34,562 bases of DNA from Paraglaciecola polaris LMG 21857 (GTDB lineage Bacteria; Pseudomonadota; Gammaproteobacteria; Enterobacterales; Alteromonadaceae): positions 1-34,562 of the forward strand of contig NZ_BAER01000112.1 in NCBI RefSeq assembly GCF_000315055.1, in the 5' to 3' direction. Below, piece by piece: positions 1-7,969 of this stretch. Position 1 is the first letter of the stretch, and the number at the start of each line of letters is the position of its first letter. Made by a program: the position numbers and the translations under genes. The notes beneath the pieces are model-generated. The model saw only the letters and a list, made by a program, of their open reading frames with translations, was not told the DNA's origin and made no database searches.

Positions 1-60
1 TGACCTCCGTTGAAAAATAAAAAGAGGGCGCATTAGATCACATATTTAATCCGTTTGGTA

Positions 61-1212
61 TTACTCTGAATTCGACACCCTTTTGGCCAAGACAGGTACC
101 AAATAAGCAGACAGTAAAGCGGTAACCAAAGTCATTACTACTAATGCGATCATCGTATGATGGGATAAATGCTGTTGTTGAAAACCTATGCTCGCTACTA
201 TTAATGCTACCTCTGCTCGCGGTACCAACGCCATGCCCAATAACCACCGTTCACTATTCTTTAACCGGGATGCTATGACCCAAGGGCTAAATAATTTACC
301 GGCAATGGCAGCCAGTATTATGAGCATAATAAACCCTATGATTTCCATGCTGTTAATGTTGAGGACGGTGATTTGCATCCCCACGCTCAAAAAAAATAGC
401 GGAATGATATAGTTAGCAACTTGGTTGAAGAAACCCACATCCCGCAACATATCGTCATGTTTAAAGTAAGCAAAAATTGCTCCCGCAACGAAACCGCCAA
501 CAACAGGAGAGAGTCCATTGAGCAGTGTTACCCATGCGGCAATGATAGCCAACACCGTAAAGCTGATGCGACGGAAAAACGTCTTTTTAATTATACTTGT
601 CTTTCTCAACAGCCATCCCATCAATGCTAGGGCAAAGCACAATAATAAAAGCACCAACAAGCTAAAAAGCAGAGAAAATACAATTTGACTCAGTCCGTTA
701 CTAATGGTCAAGCCAACATGCACCGCAGCCAATATATAAAGTACTAAAACATCGTCTACAATGGCTGCTGCGAGTAATATTTGTCCTATTTTACTACTAA
801 GCAGCCCAACTTTGTGCAAAATGGGAACACTCAAACCAATACTGGTTGCTGACAAAGCCACACCAACATACAGCGCTTCATCCAGCCTATTATTGATAAA
901 AAAACTGGCCATAAAACCCAGTAACATACTCAATACAATACCAGCCAAACCCACCATCACTCCCGGCTTAATAGCAGCCATAAAAGAAGCCCAGCGAATT
1001 TCAAAACCTGCCGCAAATAAAATAAATACCACTATCCACTCTGTGACGAACCGCTCAACTTCGCCGTAACTAATCCAGTCAAGATAAAATGGACCAAGCA
1101 ACAGGCCAATAATGATCACAACGGCAGCTTGTGGTAGATTGGAACGTGTGAAAATCGGGTTCACAAATGCCAGTAACAAACCAGCTATTAACCAGGTCAA
1201 TAGAGTAAACAT
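61..1212 (-). CDS. Kef-type cation:proton antiporter (CPA2 family)
   Basis: Integral inner-membrane protein of about 383 residues that probably exchanges Na+ or K+ for H+. It has about 11-12 hydrophobic segments and no cytoplasmic RCK/TrkA-N domain, so it is the short membrane-only form. Family hallmarks are visible: SATSIGLSVP, the paired acidic residues in AAIVDDVLVL (the ion-binding DD pair of CPA2 proteins), and a late LVPRAEVALIVASIG segment. The ATG at 1212 is preferred over a GTG at 1221 because a GGTGG-type ribosome site lies just upstream of it. It follows the heptaheme cytochrome gene by about 90 bases on the same strand and may be cotranscribed, but its own expression cannot be excluded. 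The transported ion is not predictable from sequence alone. Confidence 0.88.
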   Translation of the reverse strand: MFTLLTWLIAGLLLAFVNPIFTRSNLPQAAVVIIIGLLLGPFYLDWISYGEVERFVTEWIVVFILFAAGFEIRWASFMAAIKPGVMVGLAGIVLSMLLGFMASFFINNRLDEALYVGVALSATSIGLSVPILHKVGLLSSKIGQILLAAAIVDDVLVLYILAAVHVGLTISNGLSQIVFSLLFSLLVLLLLCFALALMGWLLRKTSIIKKTFFRRISFTVLAIIAAWVTLLNGLSPVVGGFVAGAIFAYFKHDDMLRDVGFFNQVANYIIPLFFLSVGMQITVLNINSMEIIGFIMLIILAAIAGKLFSPWVIASRLKNSERWLLGMALVPRAEVALIVASIGFQQQHLSHHTMIALVVMTLVTALLSAYLVPVLAKRVSNSE

Positions 1213-1303
1213 CTGAACCACCTTCTATTTTGAAACACCTACATAGTGACATTACAACGACTAATACCGACGCTATTTACCAAGATTTTCAAATTTTCCT
1301 ATG

Positions 1304-2098
1304 TCAATGGTGTTTATACCAACCGGCACGCTTAATATCATTCCATGAAGTGCTTTGATGGCATGCGTAACACTCTTCTACTTTCGCGTTGAGCTCACCC
1401 GCTACTTGCGCTGATATCATTTTAAAATGCTGCATGTAATGGCTAGGCGGCGCTTCGTGACATTGATTACAGTCTAAAGACTGATTTGATGGATGAATAA
1501 ACTCAGGCAATGTCCATTGCCTTGTGCTGTGACATTGCACACAATCTTTGCCGAATAGACCAAAATGACGATCGTCGTTACTATGGCACGCAGGGCAGCT
1601 GAGCAAGGCTTCCTTTGGCATTACATCTGGGTGAACAAATATGGGATCCGGTTTCCGACTATTAGCTAATAGACTTTCTAAAAAGGCTAATGTCGCAGTA
1701 CCCTCATCAAACGGAACATTGGGATCTGGCAACATGTTTAAACCTACGTTCACCAGTGCTTCGTGATCCATTTGAGAAATTGAGGCCAACTTACCTTTAT
1801 GCTCCTTATGACAGGATGCACACTCAGCCACATCCGCGTGAAATGCCGTGGGCTGACGCTGAAGAATATGCGTGTCGTTAGCATGGCAGACAACACAGTT
1901 ATCTCTTGTTACACCAGTAGCCGGTGTATGGCAGCCTAAACAATCTGTTTCCATAAACGCATGGGCTGCACTTAAATCCCCCGGACTTACCGCGCTTTCC
2001 CAATTTACATCAGGAATTGAATCTGGGGAGTGAACAAAGTGGCTAATCAGCGCAACAATTGCGATGAGAGCCATGGCTAACCAAAAGAACTTTTTCAT
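1304..2098 (-). CDS. Heptaheme periplasmic c-type cytochrome, membrane anchored
   Basis: A 264-residue protein with seven CxxCH heme-attachment motifs, starting at about residues 53, 68, 93, 168, 186, 210 and 243. It begins with an uncleaved-looking signal anchor (residues 4-22), so the heme domain should face the periplasm. The motifs fall in two groups (three, then four) separated by about 70 residues without a heme motif. A longer in-frame extension to 2191 exists but would add a non-signal N-terminus. The ATG at 2098 overlaps the stop of the cytochrome b gene as ATGA, which fixes the start by translational coupling. Its likely role is to accept electrons from the neighbouring cytochrome b and pass them to periplasmic acceptors. 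The terminal acceptor is unknown; this is not a recognisable NrfA, NapC or MtrA. Confidence 0.88.
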   Translation of the reverse strand: MKKFFWLAMALIAIVALISHFVHSPDSIPDVNWESAVSPGDLSAAHAFMETDCLGCHTPATGVTRDNCVVCHANDTHILQRQPTAFHADVAECASCHKEHKGKLASISQMDHEALVNVGLNMLPDPNVPFDEGTATLAFLESLLANSRKPDPIFVHPDVMPKEALLSCPACHSNDDRHFGLFGKDCVQCHSTRQWTLPEFIHPSNQSLDCNQCHEAPPSHYMQHFKMISAQVAGELNAKVEECYACHQSTSWNDIKRAGWYKHH

Positions 2099-2847
2099 AA
2101 CCATCTCAACCCAAAATAAATTTCTGTGCTGATATGGAAAACCAGCAGCACATACAAGATAAGTGAAATAGCGATATGAAACTTCAACCACCGTTTAAAC
2201 CAAAGCTTCGCGGTGTCGTGGATCTTTATGCTGTAATCCACGTCCGACAAACTGTCTATTAGACGAAAAACATCACGCTCATAGTTTCTAGGTGAAGAAC
2301 GTTCCCCAAAAATTGCGGTAATCGCGGGCATTAACGTTCGATGATTGCTTGACAAACTGCGTATACGTGTCGAGCAAACTCGGTTGCGCAGTTCCTGCTT
2401 GGCGATGTCCAACCTAGAATTTAATTCTTCTTTGAGGACCGTCTTATCTCTTAGCCGAGACGAAATGAGACTGAGTATATATCTACCTATAAAGCCGCTT
2501 ATGACAACGGTGAGCATCAGAAGGACCAGCGCTATCCCGACAAAACTGTCAAATTTATGGGCACTATGCAGAATTCCTAGAATTGGCCCTAGTACACCCG
2601 CATATATGTGTAACAGAAGCAAAGATGGCATGGAAACACGCTTTGTCACCCATTTTCTTAGTGGCTTGATGCGCTTTATAATGAGATAAAATAGCGGCCA
2701 GAACATGAAGAAGGCTGCCACAATACCTATCATGCTGCCGTTGAAGCTACCGGGAAAATTAGGATCACGGTGCCAAACAAACCCTCCCCATAAAAGCAGC
2801 ATCAAAAAAACAAGCATCGTTACGATATGACGTTCTTGATTATTCAT
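2095..2847 (-). CDS. Two-heme cytochrome b-like membrane protein
   Basis: A 250-residue protein with five predicted membrane segments (about 9-26, 37-57, 74-93, 103-125 and 224-246). Segment 3 carries His80 and His94 and segment 5 carries His224 and His238. Both pairs are spaced by 14 residues, the spacing by which b-type cytochromes and ferric-reductase-like proteins ligate two stacked hemes across a membrane. A soluble charged loop of about 90 residues (130-220) lies between segments 4 and 5. It starts 4 bases after the stop of the flavin reductase gene with a GAGG ribosome site, and its stop overlaps the start of the heptaheme cytochrome. The context suggests it carries electrons from the reductase to the periplasmic cytochrome. 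The assignment to an exact family is inference from the His pattern. Confidence 0.78.
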   Translation of the reverse strand: MNNQERHIVTMLVFLMLLLWGGFVWHRDPNFPGSFNGSMIGIVAAFFMFWPLFYLIIKRIKPLRKWVTKRVSMPSLLLLHIYAGVLGPILGILHSAHKFDSFVGIALVLLMLTVVISGFIGRYILSLISSRLRDKTVLKEELNSRLDIAKQELRNRVCSTRIRSLSSNHRTLMPAITAIFGERSSPRNYERDVFRLIDSLSDVDYSIKIHDTAKLWFKRWLKFHIAISLILYVLLVFHISTEIYFGLRWL

Positions 2848-2851
2848 AAAA

Positions 2852-4831
2852 TCATGCCTCGACGTCCACCGAAGTTTTTGGGATAGACTGGCATGCCAGA
2901 ATATAACCCTGTTGTCTATCTTGTTCTTCTAGCCCATCGTCAACGTCCATATCGACGGTTCCTTTGAGAAGCTTCACTTTGCAGCTTCCACAAGTTCCCG
3001 AGCGACATGAACTGTCTATTTCCACATCTAATGATTCAGCAACATCCAAGACCGTCTCGTCTTGTTGAGCAATGGCTTTTTTCTGTGACTTTGCAAAACT
3101 GATTTCGAAACCAGATTTAGAGCTTGATTTATTACCTTCAGGAATATCACTTGGCTTCCTTTTGGGAGGGGCGGAGCCAAACGCTTCGCTCTTAACCCTG
3201 TCAGCAGCCATTCCAAGCTGGACTAGCGTTTGTGTCGTTGCCTCCATCATGGCAGTCGGCCCGCATATGTGGGCTGTTTTCGCTGGCAAGTCTGGCACAA
3301 AGTCATTGATGAGCTGCGATGTTAATCGACCTTGCGGTCCCATCCATGAGGTCCCCTCCGCCCGCGTCATACTCACCAAAACATGCAGATTTTTGTGCCG
3401 CGCTTGAAGATACTGAAGCTCTCGCTCAAATATAAAATCATTCGAAGAACGAGCACAGAATAGGAAGTAGATATTCCCTTCCCAACAACGAGCCGTTAAA
3501 TATCGTACTGCACTCATCATCGGCGTAATACCAACCCCACCAGATATCAATACAACGCTATCTTCACCGCTACCATTAAAATAGAATTTCCCATTCGGTG
3601 CTTTGATTGCAAGTTCATCTCCGATTGACACGTGATCATGCATAAACCGCGACACAAGTCCCTGTTCTTCGCGCTTAATCGTCACTTCAAAATAATCTCT
3701 TTCTGTGGGAGACGATGCGATAGTGTATGAGCGTTTCGTCACTTTAGCCTGCCCGGGTATCGTTAAACTAAACGTGACAAACTGGCCTGGCTCATAATCG
3801 AAAGGCAAGCTACTGCCATCTGTAGCGGCCAAACGAAATGTTTTCACATCGTGAGTTTCACTAAAGATCCCTATTACCTGAAAATTACCACTGAAAACAA
3901 TTTTTTTACTCACAGTAGCTTGTATTGCATTAGGGCTAGATGATTCTGGTTTGAGCTGGCTTGTCGTTGAACTATCAATTTCTTGCCGTGAACTCTTCTC
4001 AGGGGTTGCCGATCTTGAATCGTTTTGTAACTGACTCGGTGGTGATTCACTTTCGAGCTCCTTAAGCAAGGCCCCAGCTCTTCGCATCTTAAATCCATAC
4101 ATCCAAAACATGACACTAGCAAAAAAGAGCAGAATGAGCATTACGCCTGTGTGAATAGGAGACATACCAAAAATTAAAGCGCGATCTGTTCCCTCACTTG
4201 TTGGTAACAAGTTCATCTGACTCTTAAACCAAGTAAGCGCAACTCTTCTCGGCTCTTGACCTTCTGCAATAACACGCTTGGCCGCCAGACCGCTATCGTA
4301 TTGGCTTAAGCCTTGGTCGATAAGCGTAACCGCCGACTGCATTTCAGAAAAATTTTGACGCCCGTCAGCTAAGGATAGTGCTGTAAATCCGTTTATCATA
4401 AGTTGGTTGCCGGCCAGCATTCTCGCCACCGCTTTGTCTAACACTTCTTGCTTTTTCTCTACTGGTAGTTGAGATAGCCGCATAAGGGATGGATAGAGAT
4501 CTTTAGGTTTGGGAGCCCCCATCTTTTCCATCATTTTGTCCATTCCTTTAGCCATTCCAGGACCCATTCCTTGTTCTTGCCTCATTCCTTTTTTAATATC
4601 TTTACCTTGAGCTGGTGATGTTTCTAGTCCAGTGAACGGTTCTTCGGGAGTTTGGGGGGCTAAAGATTGTTCAGCATATATATCAGGGTGATGACCTTCA
4701 TGTTCCTGCTGAGACTGTTGTGCGGCACACGGCCACACAAGTAAAAAAGCAACAAAACTGAATATCCGTTTCAGCTTACCACTAGCTAAGTCTATTTTTT
4801 TTTCCATGAGTATCAAATTCATTACAAACAT
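2852..4831 (-). CDS. Membrane-tethered FAD/NAD(P)H/2Fe-2S oxidoreductase
   Basis: A 659-residue fusion. Residues about 20-38 look like a signal segment ending in CAA. Residues 39-220 form a probably periplasmic region with a Met/Gly/Lys-rich stretch (82-105) and a helical domain (113-210). A second membrane helix follows (about 225-246), then MRR, which marks the cytoplasmic side. Residues 310-550 are a ferredoxin-NADP reductase-type module with the FAD motif KRSYTIASSP, the nucleotide-binding SGGVGITPMMSA and CGPTAMME. Residues 570-659 are a plant-type 2Fe-2S ferredoxin with Cys609, Cys614, Cys617 and Cys647 (C-x4-C-x2-C-x29-C). This places NAD(P)H oxidation in the cytoplasm. The start abuts the stop of the upstream gene; an internal ATG at 4807 is an alternative. 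The natural electron acceptor is probably the cytochrome b encoded next. Confidence 0.88.
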   Translation of the reverse strand: MFVMNLILMEKKIDLASGKLKRIFSFVAFLLVWPCAAQQSQQEHEGHHPDIYAEQSLAPQTPEEPFTGLETSPAQGKDIKKGMRQEQGMGPGMAKGMDKMMEKMGAPKPKDLYPSLMRLSQLPVEKKQEVLDKAVARMLAGNQLMINGFTALSLADGRQNFSEMQSAVTLIDQGLSQYDSGLAAKRVIAEGQEPRRVALTWFKSQMNLLPTSEGTDRALIFGMSPIHTGVMLILLFFASVMFWMYGFKMRRAGALLKELESESPPSQLQNDSRSATPEKSSRQEIDSSTTSQLKPESSSPNAIQATVSKKIVFSGNFQVIGIFSETHDVKTFRLAATDGSSLPFDYEPGQFVTFSLTIPGQAKVTKRSYTIASSPTERDYFEVTIKREEQGLVSRFMHDHVSIGDELAIKAPNGKFYFNGSGEDSVVLISGGVGITPMMSAVRYLTARCWEGNIYFLFCARSSNDFIFERELQYLQARHKNLHVLVSMTRAEGTSWMGPQGRLTSQLINDFVPDLPAKTAHICGPTAMMEATTQTLVQLGMAADRVKSEAFGSAPPKRKPSDIPEGNKSSSKSGFEISFAKSQKKAIAQQDETVLDVAESLDVEIDSSCRSGTCGSCKVKLLKGTVDMDVDDGLEEQDRQQGYILACQSIPKTSVDVEA

Positions 4832-5359
4832 TTACATATCTTCATTGAGGTAAGGTTCAACTTGGGTTTCTCGTAAACGTTCGATTTGTTTCGACATTAG
4901 CACTTCTACAACGTTACCAACGAGTTTGATAAAATAAAGCCGGATGGATGTATTGGGCGACTCTACTTCTGATGGGGTCGCCTTTATTTCTTTTAAATCA
5001 GGCTCTCCTGAGGACGTTAATTCACCTAAATGTGTTCCAAGTTGTTCGCGTTTAATTACGTTTTGACTTTGAAACTTCTTCCATTGACACTTCCCCTCCT
5101 CAATAAAATTGACTGATTTACCAGTTAAATGGTGCTGTTCCGTGGAGTTCAAAAATAAATCAACTTCCCCGAAGTGGTATAGGTGAGGAGCGTTTTTATA
5201 TCCCCGCAGTGTCGTTTTTAGGTTGACGTCGTCTTTGACAATGTGAATCTTGGGATGAACGCCGATCATAGGCAAGTTCTTCATCAGCTTATACATACAT
5301 GAATTCTGGGGCTTCATCGCGTTCATTTTACCTTTCATACTTATTTGTGTTGGCGCCAT
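4832..5359 (-). CDS. C-terminal part of a split secreted protein, unrecognised
   Basis: An open frame of 175 residues from the first ATG. The same frame stays open upstream to about 5446, adding roughly 30 residues that join directly to the signal-peptide ORF at 5398-5637 if one extra base is read in the A8 run at 5435-5442. The joined product would be about 268 residues. The sequence is polar and basic, with a few hydrophobic beta-like stretches, and I recognise no family. On its own it has no signal peptide and no clear ribosome site. Its TAA is immediately followed by the ATG of the flavin reductase gene, so it sits in the redox operon and could be a periplasmic partner. It could also be a dead gene if the frameshift is a real mutation. 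Confidence 0.55.
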   Translation of the reverse strand: MAPTQISMKGKMNAMKPQNSCMYKLMKNLPMIGVHPKIHIVKDDVNLKTTLRGYKNAPHLYHFGEVDLFLNSTEQHHLTGKSVNFIEEGKCQWKKFQSQNVIKREQLGTHLGELTSSGEPDLKEIKATPSEVESPNTSIRLYFIKLVGNVVEVLMSKQIERLRETQVEPYLNEDM

Positions 5360-5397
5360 GCTTACAGCACTTTGTTCAATAGGAATATTGTTTTTCT

Positions 5398-5637
5398 CTA
5401 CTGTAGTAACCTGAGTATCTGACAGGTTAGATTCTTTTTTTTCAGGTTATTATTCCCCTTCTCAACGGCATTTTGAATTTGGCTTAAACCATCAACATGT
5501 GCTGGTTTAATTGGGGTATGGATGATTTCAACAGAATCATTAACCATCCTATCCCTACTTTGCTTACGCTCTTCTGCCAATGATACACACGAAGCTAATG
5601 CTGACGTCAGCGACAAACAAAGCGTTTTTAAGTACAT
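5398..5637 (-). CDS. N-terminal signal-peptide part of the split protein
   Basis: A 79-residue ORF whose first 20 residues form a signal peptide (hydrophobic core LCLSLTSALASCVSLA) followed by a charged segment. After residue 68 the frame runs through an A8 tract and ends with 11 residues (NLTCQILRLLQ) that look like out-of-frame coding. Reading one base back at the tract continues instead into the frame of 4832-5359 without a stop. This is the secreted N-terminus of one protein encoded in two frames. The ribosome site is weak: an AAGG lies about 14 bases before the ATG. Whether the join occurs by programmed frameshifting, by transcript slippage, or only appears broken through a sequencing error in the homopolymer cannot be settled here. 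Confidence 0.55.
   Translation of the reverse strand: MYLKTLCLSLTSALASCVSLAEERKQSRDRMVNDSVEIIHTPIKPAHVDGLSQIQNAVEKGNNNLKKKNLTCQILRLLQ
5408..5442 (-). promoter_or_regulatory. Candidate -1 frameshift signal (A AAA AAG plus hairpin)
   Basis: On the coding strand the zero frame reads CTG AAA AAA AAG, so the heptamer A AAA AAG (5440 down to 5434) is in the frame used by the E. coli dnaX frameshift site. Four bases downstream is a 7-bp hairpin: TAACCTG (5429-5423) and CAGGTTA (5413-5407), with a 9-base loop. An AAGGGG motif lies about 12-14 bases upstream of the slippery run and could act as an internal Shine-Dalgarno stimulator. A -1 shift here joins the two ORFs exactly. The A8 run could also cause RNA polymerase slippage. 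Confidence 0.5.
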
Positions 5638-5711
5638 TAAACGTAACTTAAGCCTTACTTTTTTTCATGAACTAAAAAACTCCATAATCACTATAATGCA
5701 AGCAACATTAT

Positions 5712-6065
5712 CTAATCGTCTGCAAACTCAACCATGTCGTATTGAATGACATCACCCGTCACCACAACAGCGTTAGCAAAGTGCTTGTCTTTCTTTTCAC
5801 CCAGACGTATTTTACCAACAAACTCTCTGGTATAACCTGATTCGCCTTCAGCGGTCACGCTAGCGTCATAAGCCGTCCGATATACGTTAAATACAGAGTG
5901 TTCTTTTAAGCTGTCTGTATCTGAGACACATACCAGTACTTCCTGATCATCAATAGCAACGATTTGTCCGCTCATGATGTAGTCGTGATAAACCTGACTT
6001 GCACATCCACTTAAAAAAATAAGGGATAATGCAATAATTATTAACGGCCTAAATGCATATTTCAT
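5712..6065 (-). CDS. Small outer-envelope lipoprotein
   Basis: A 117-residue protein with a type II signal peptide. The lipobox LSGC puts the lipidated cysteine near residue 21, followed by about 96 residues of mixed, mostly beta-like sequence. Ser at +3 (CAS) suggests outer-membrane sorting. A strong AAGGAG ribosome site precedes the ATG. I recognise no named family. The same architecture appears in the disrupted copy at 7006-7333: SGCAS, then YHxY, SGQxV and a conserved Cys-x-x-Asp-Thr/Ser, so the two are paralogs from a local duplication. The role is unknown; by position it belongs to the metal/redox envelope block. Confidence 0.72.
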   Translation of the reverse strand: MKYAFRPLIIIALSLIFLSGCASQVYHDYIMSGQIVAIDDQEVLVCVSDTDSLKEHSVFNVYRTAYDASVTAEGESGYTREFVGKIRLGEKKDKHFANAVVVTGDVIQYDMVEFADD

Positions 6066-6192
6066 ATTTTGCTCCTTAGTTATATTAACTCAATTTACTG
6101 ATTCACCTTGAGAGGATAAGACGCTTGCGTACTCCTGTCATAGACTCACATGAGCACGGATTTTAAGTGCCTTTATCCTCAAAATGGATAAC

Positions 6193-6636
6193 TTATTTTT
6201 TGTGCTCATGAACCATTTTACTTTCCTCTACCGTATGCCCCATTACTTGCTCCATCATTTGCTCCATCATCATTAAGCGTTTTTCCATATTAGATGTAGA
6301 GAGCATAGCTTCAGACTTTTTCATTTTGTCCATACTGTGTTTACCCATGGAATGCCCCATGCCTTTATTGTCGCCATGCATTATCGTCATCATATCTTCC
6401 ATGCTTCTGCCATGCTTGTGCAGCAACTCTTGACGTTTTTCGGGGTCAGTTTCGTTCTTAACTTCTTCTAGTAAAGTGTTCATTTTAGACATATGACGCT
6501 GCATTTTTTCCATTTTTGCTTCATCCATCATGCCCATAGACATGGGATTTTTGTCACTATATTGCTGCGCGTTAACGGTTGTTACAGGTGAGATGACTAA
6601 CAATGAAGTGATCGCCAGTGTTGCTATTGTTTTCAT
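6193..6636 (-). CDS. Met/His-rich periplasmic protein, possible metal binder
   Basis: A 147-residue protein with a cleavable signal peptide ending near VNAQ (about residue 23). The mature part contains about 25 Met and 9 His in helical, charged surroundings, with clusters such as MSMGMMDEAKMEKM, MEDMMTIMHG and RLMMMEQMMEQVMGH. Met/His-rich periplasmic proteins of this kind commonly bind Cu(I)/Cu(II) or silver, which would fit the CopL-like gene in the same block. That role is inference. There are no Cys residues and no enzyme motif. An AGGA ribosome site precedes the ATG. The flavin reductase at 2852-4831 carries a similar short Met-rich stretch, which suggests a shared metal theme. Confidence 0.68.
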   Translation of the reverse strand: MKTIATLAITSLLVISPVTTVNAQQYSDKNPMSMGMMDEAKMEKMQRHMSKMNTLLEEVKNETDPEKRQELLHKHGRSMEDMMTIMHGDNKGMGHSMGKHSMDKMKKSEAMLSTSNMEKRLMMMEQMMEQVMGHTVEESKMVHEHKK

Positions 6637-6758
6637 AATATATTCCTACTTTTTATGCGCCTGATTGCGCGGTGACTACATTATAATTTTTGAGCTATAC
6701 CAAACTCTAAACCTGCGCATTAAACACAAGTCAAAAATGCCAAAATAAACCTAATTTT

Positions 6759-6878
6759 TTATACATATCTTTTTTTACTTTTCTCAGCAGTATGGCCCAT
6801 CAGTTTTCCGCATGTATTGCCACAACCGGTACCGACAACAAGACTGTGATTAAAATGATTTTGTTTAATAATTTTCAT
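6759..6878 (-). CDS. 39-residue Cys/His-containing peptide
   Basis: A short ORF preceded by a good GGAGAG ribosome site six bases before the ATG. The peptide has a basic N-terminus with two His, then GTGCGNTCGKLMGH, and a Lys-rich tail. The CxxxC and His residues could bind metal. The segment LMGHTAEKSKK resembles the C-terminus of the Met-rich protein downstream (VMGHTVEESKM), so it may be a shrunken paralog or a leftover of a duplication. It has no signal peptide. Expression is unproven. Confidence 0.35.
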   Translation of the reverse strand: MKIIKQNHFNHSLVVGTGCGNTCGKLMGHTAEKSKKRYV

Positions 6879-7005
6879 TACACTCTCCGTTAGTTTGATT
6901 GAAGCACCATTTATGTCGAGTTGAGCCTTGTTAATGCGAACTAAATTTAGTGCTGTTAATTTTTCGTTTACACATCACCTGAAAAAGAAAAGACACTCAT
7001 GCTTG

Positions 7006-7333
7006 TCAATTTTCACTGAGCTCCAGCATGTCATGTTTTTTAATTTCACCGTTGCTAACCGTTGTCAGGGCATAGTGTTGCTCCTTGATTTCGTTTATGC
7101 TCAGCGGGCCCATTGTATCCAGTCGATAAACTGACTCCCCAGTCTCAGTTGAGCCATAGATAAACACCGAGCGACGTACTTCAAACTGATGTGTTGTATT
7201 TAACTCTCTGGTATCAGCTACACTCCATCACGTCGTTACCACCCACTTTAACGACCTGACCACTCTTCACATATTTGTGATAAATAGGGCTGCTCGCACA
7301 TCCACTTGCTATTGTGATTATTGCCAATATCAT
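7006..7333 (-). pseudogene. Frameshifted paralog of the 5712-6065 lipoprotein
   Basis: Frame one (7333 to 7214) encodes a lipoprotein signal peptide with the lipobox ASGC, then ASSPIYHKYVKSGQVVKV and ends at a TGA after MECS. Shifting frame near 7217-7222 continues at once as VADTRELNTTHQFEV and runs 70 more residues to a stop at 7006. The reconstructed protein matches the intact lipoprotein along its length (SGCAS, YHxY, SGQ, Cys followed by DT). One missing base near TGTAGC explains the break. No strong ribosome site precedes 7333. This is a real disruption, or a sequencing error, in a duplicated gene. Confidence 0.72.
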
Positions 7334-7418
7334 CAACAATTTGAGGCTTACTCCCTACAGCCCATTTTTTGCTAGTGCGATACTGCATTGTCTTGTTTAT
7401 AAGCCTCCTTTTGTTCAA

Positions 7419-7958
7419 CTATTTCTTTCCTAGAAAACCAACTAATACGTTAATCTGTGCCGAAGTTAATGGCATTTTTGGCATTGCTGATGACGGGTTA
7501 TTAAATTGAGGATCAGTCAGTTTTTTCATAACAAACTCGCCCCCCCTTTGAGCAACTACGTTATCCAGCGCGGGGCCAAGCGCTCCCCCTTTGCCATTAA
7601 AACTGTGGCAGCCCTGACAGCCGAATTTTTTCATCAATGCACCACCGTCCATGACCGGCATGGTTGCCACATCTGCTACATTCTTAACGGGGCCTCCGGA
7701 TAGGGTTTTAAAAAAATCCATAACCGTTTCAGTTTCTTGACCGGTTAGGTGAGCTTTTTCGCGCATATGCGGCAAAATCACTGACCATTCCTGAGTTGAA
7801 AATTCCTGGACTGGCCTTGAATTATGGCAACGGGCACAATTGTTGTTGATGATCTCGGCACCGCTGCCCACCTCGGCAGCAATCGCTTGAGTAAATAGCG
7901 TTATTAACCCACCACCGAGTGTTAAAAGTAGTACGCTTAAAAGATGTAATTTTTTCAT
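7419..7958 (-). CDS. Periplasmic diheme cytochrome c
   Basis: A 179-residue protein with a signal peptide (cleavage probably after AIAA, about residue 28) and two heme sites, CARCH at 41-45 and CQGCH at 114-118. Met residues near the C-terminus (SAMPKMPLT) supply the likely axial ligand of the second heme. The two class I-like domains of about 65-70 residues each resemble soluble electron carriers that feed terminal oxidases or dehydrogenases. A GGGAAA ribosome site precedes the ATG. It starts 11 bases after the porin gene ends, so the two are probably one operon. It may exchange electrons with the heptaheme cytochrome or with an outer-membrane partner, but no specific partner is shown. Confidence 0.87.
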   Translation of the reverse strand: MKKLHLLSVLLLTLGGGLITLFTQAIAAEVGSGAEIINNNCARCHNSRPVQEFSTQEWSVILPHMREKAHLTGQETETVMDFFKTLSGGPVKNVADVATMPVMDGGALMKKFGCQGCHSFNGKGGALGPALDNVVAQRGGEFVMKKLTDPQFNNPSSAMPKMPLTSAQINVLVGFLGKK

Positions 7959-7969
7959 TTTAATTTCCC

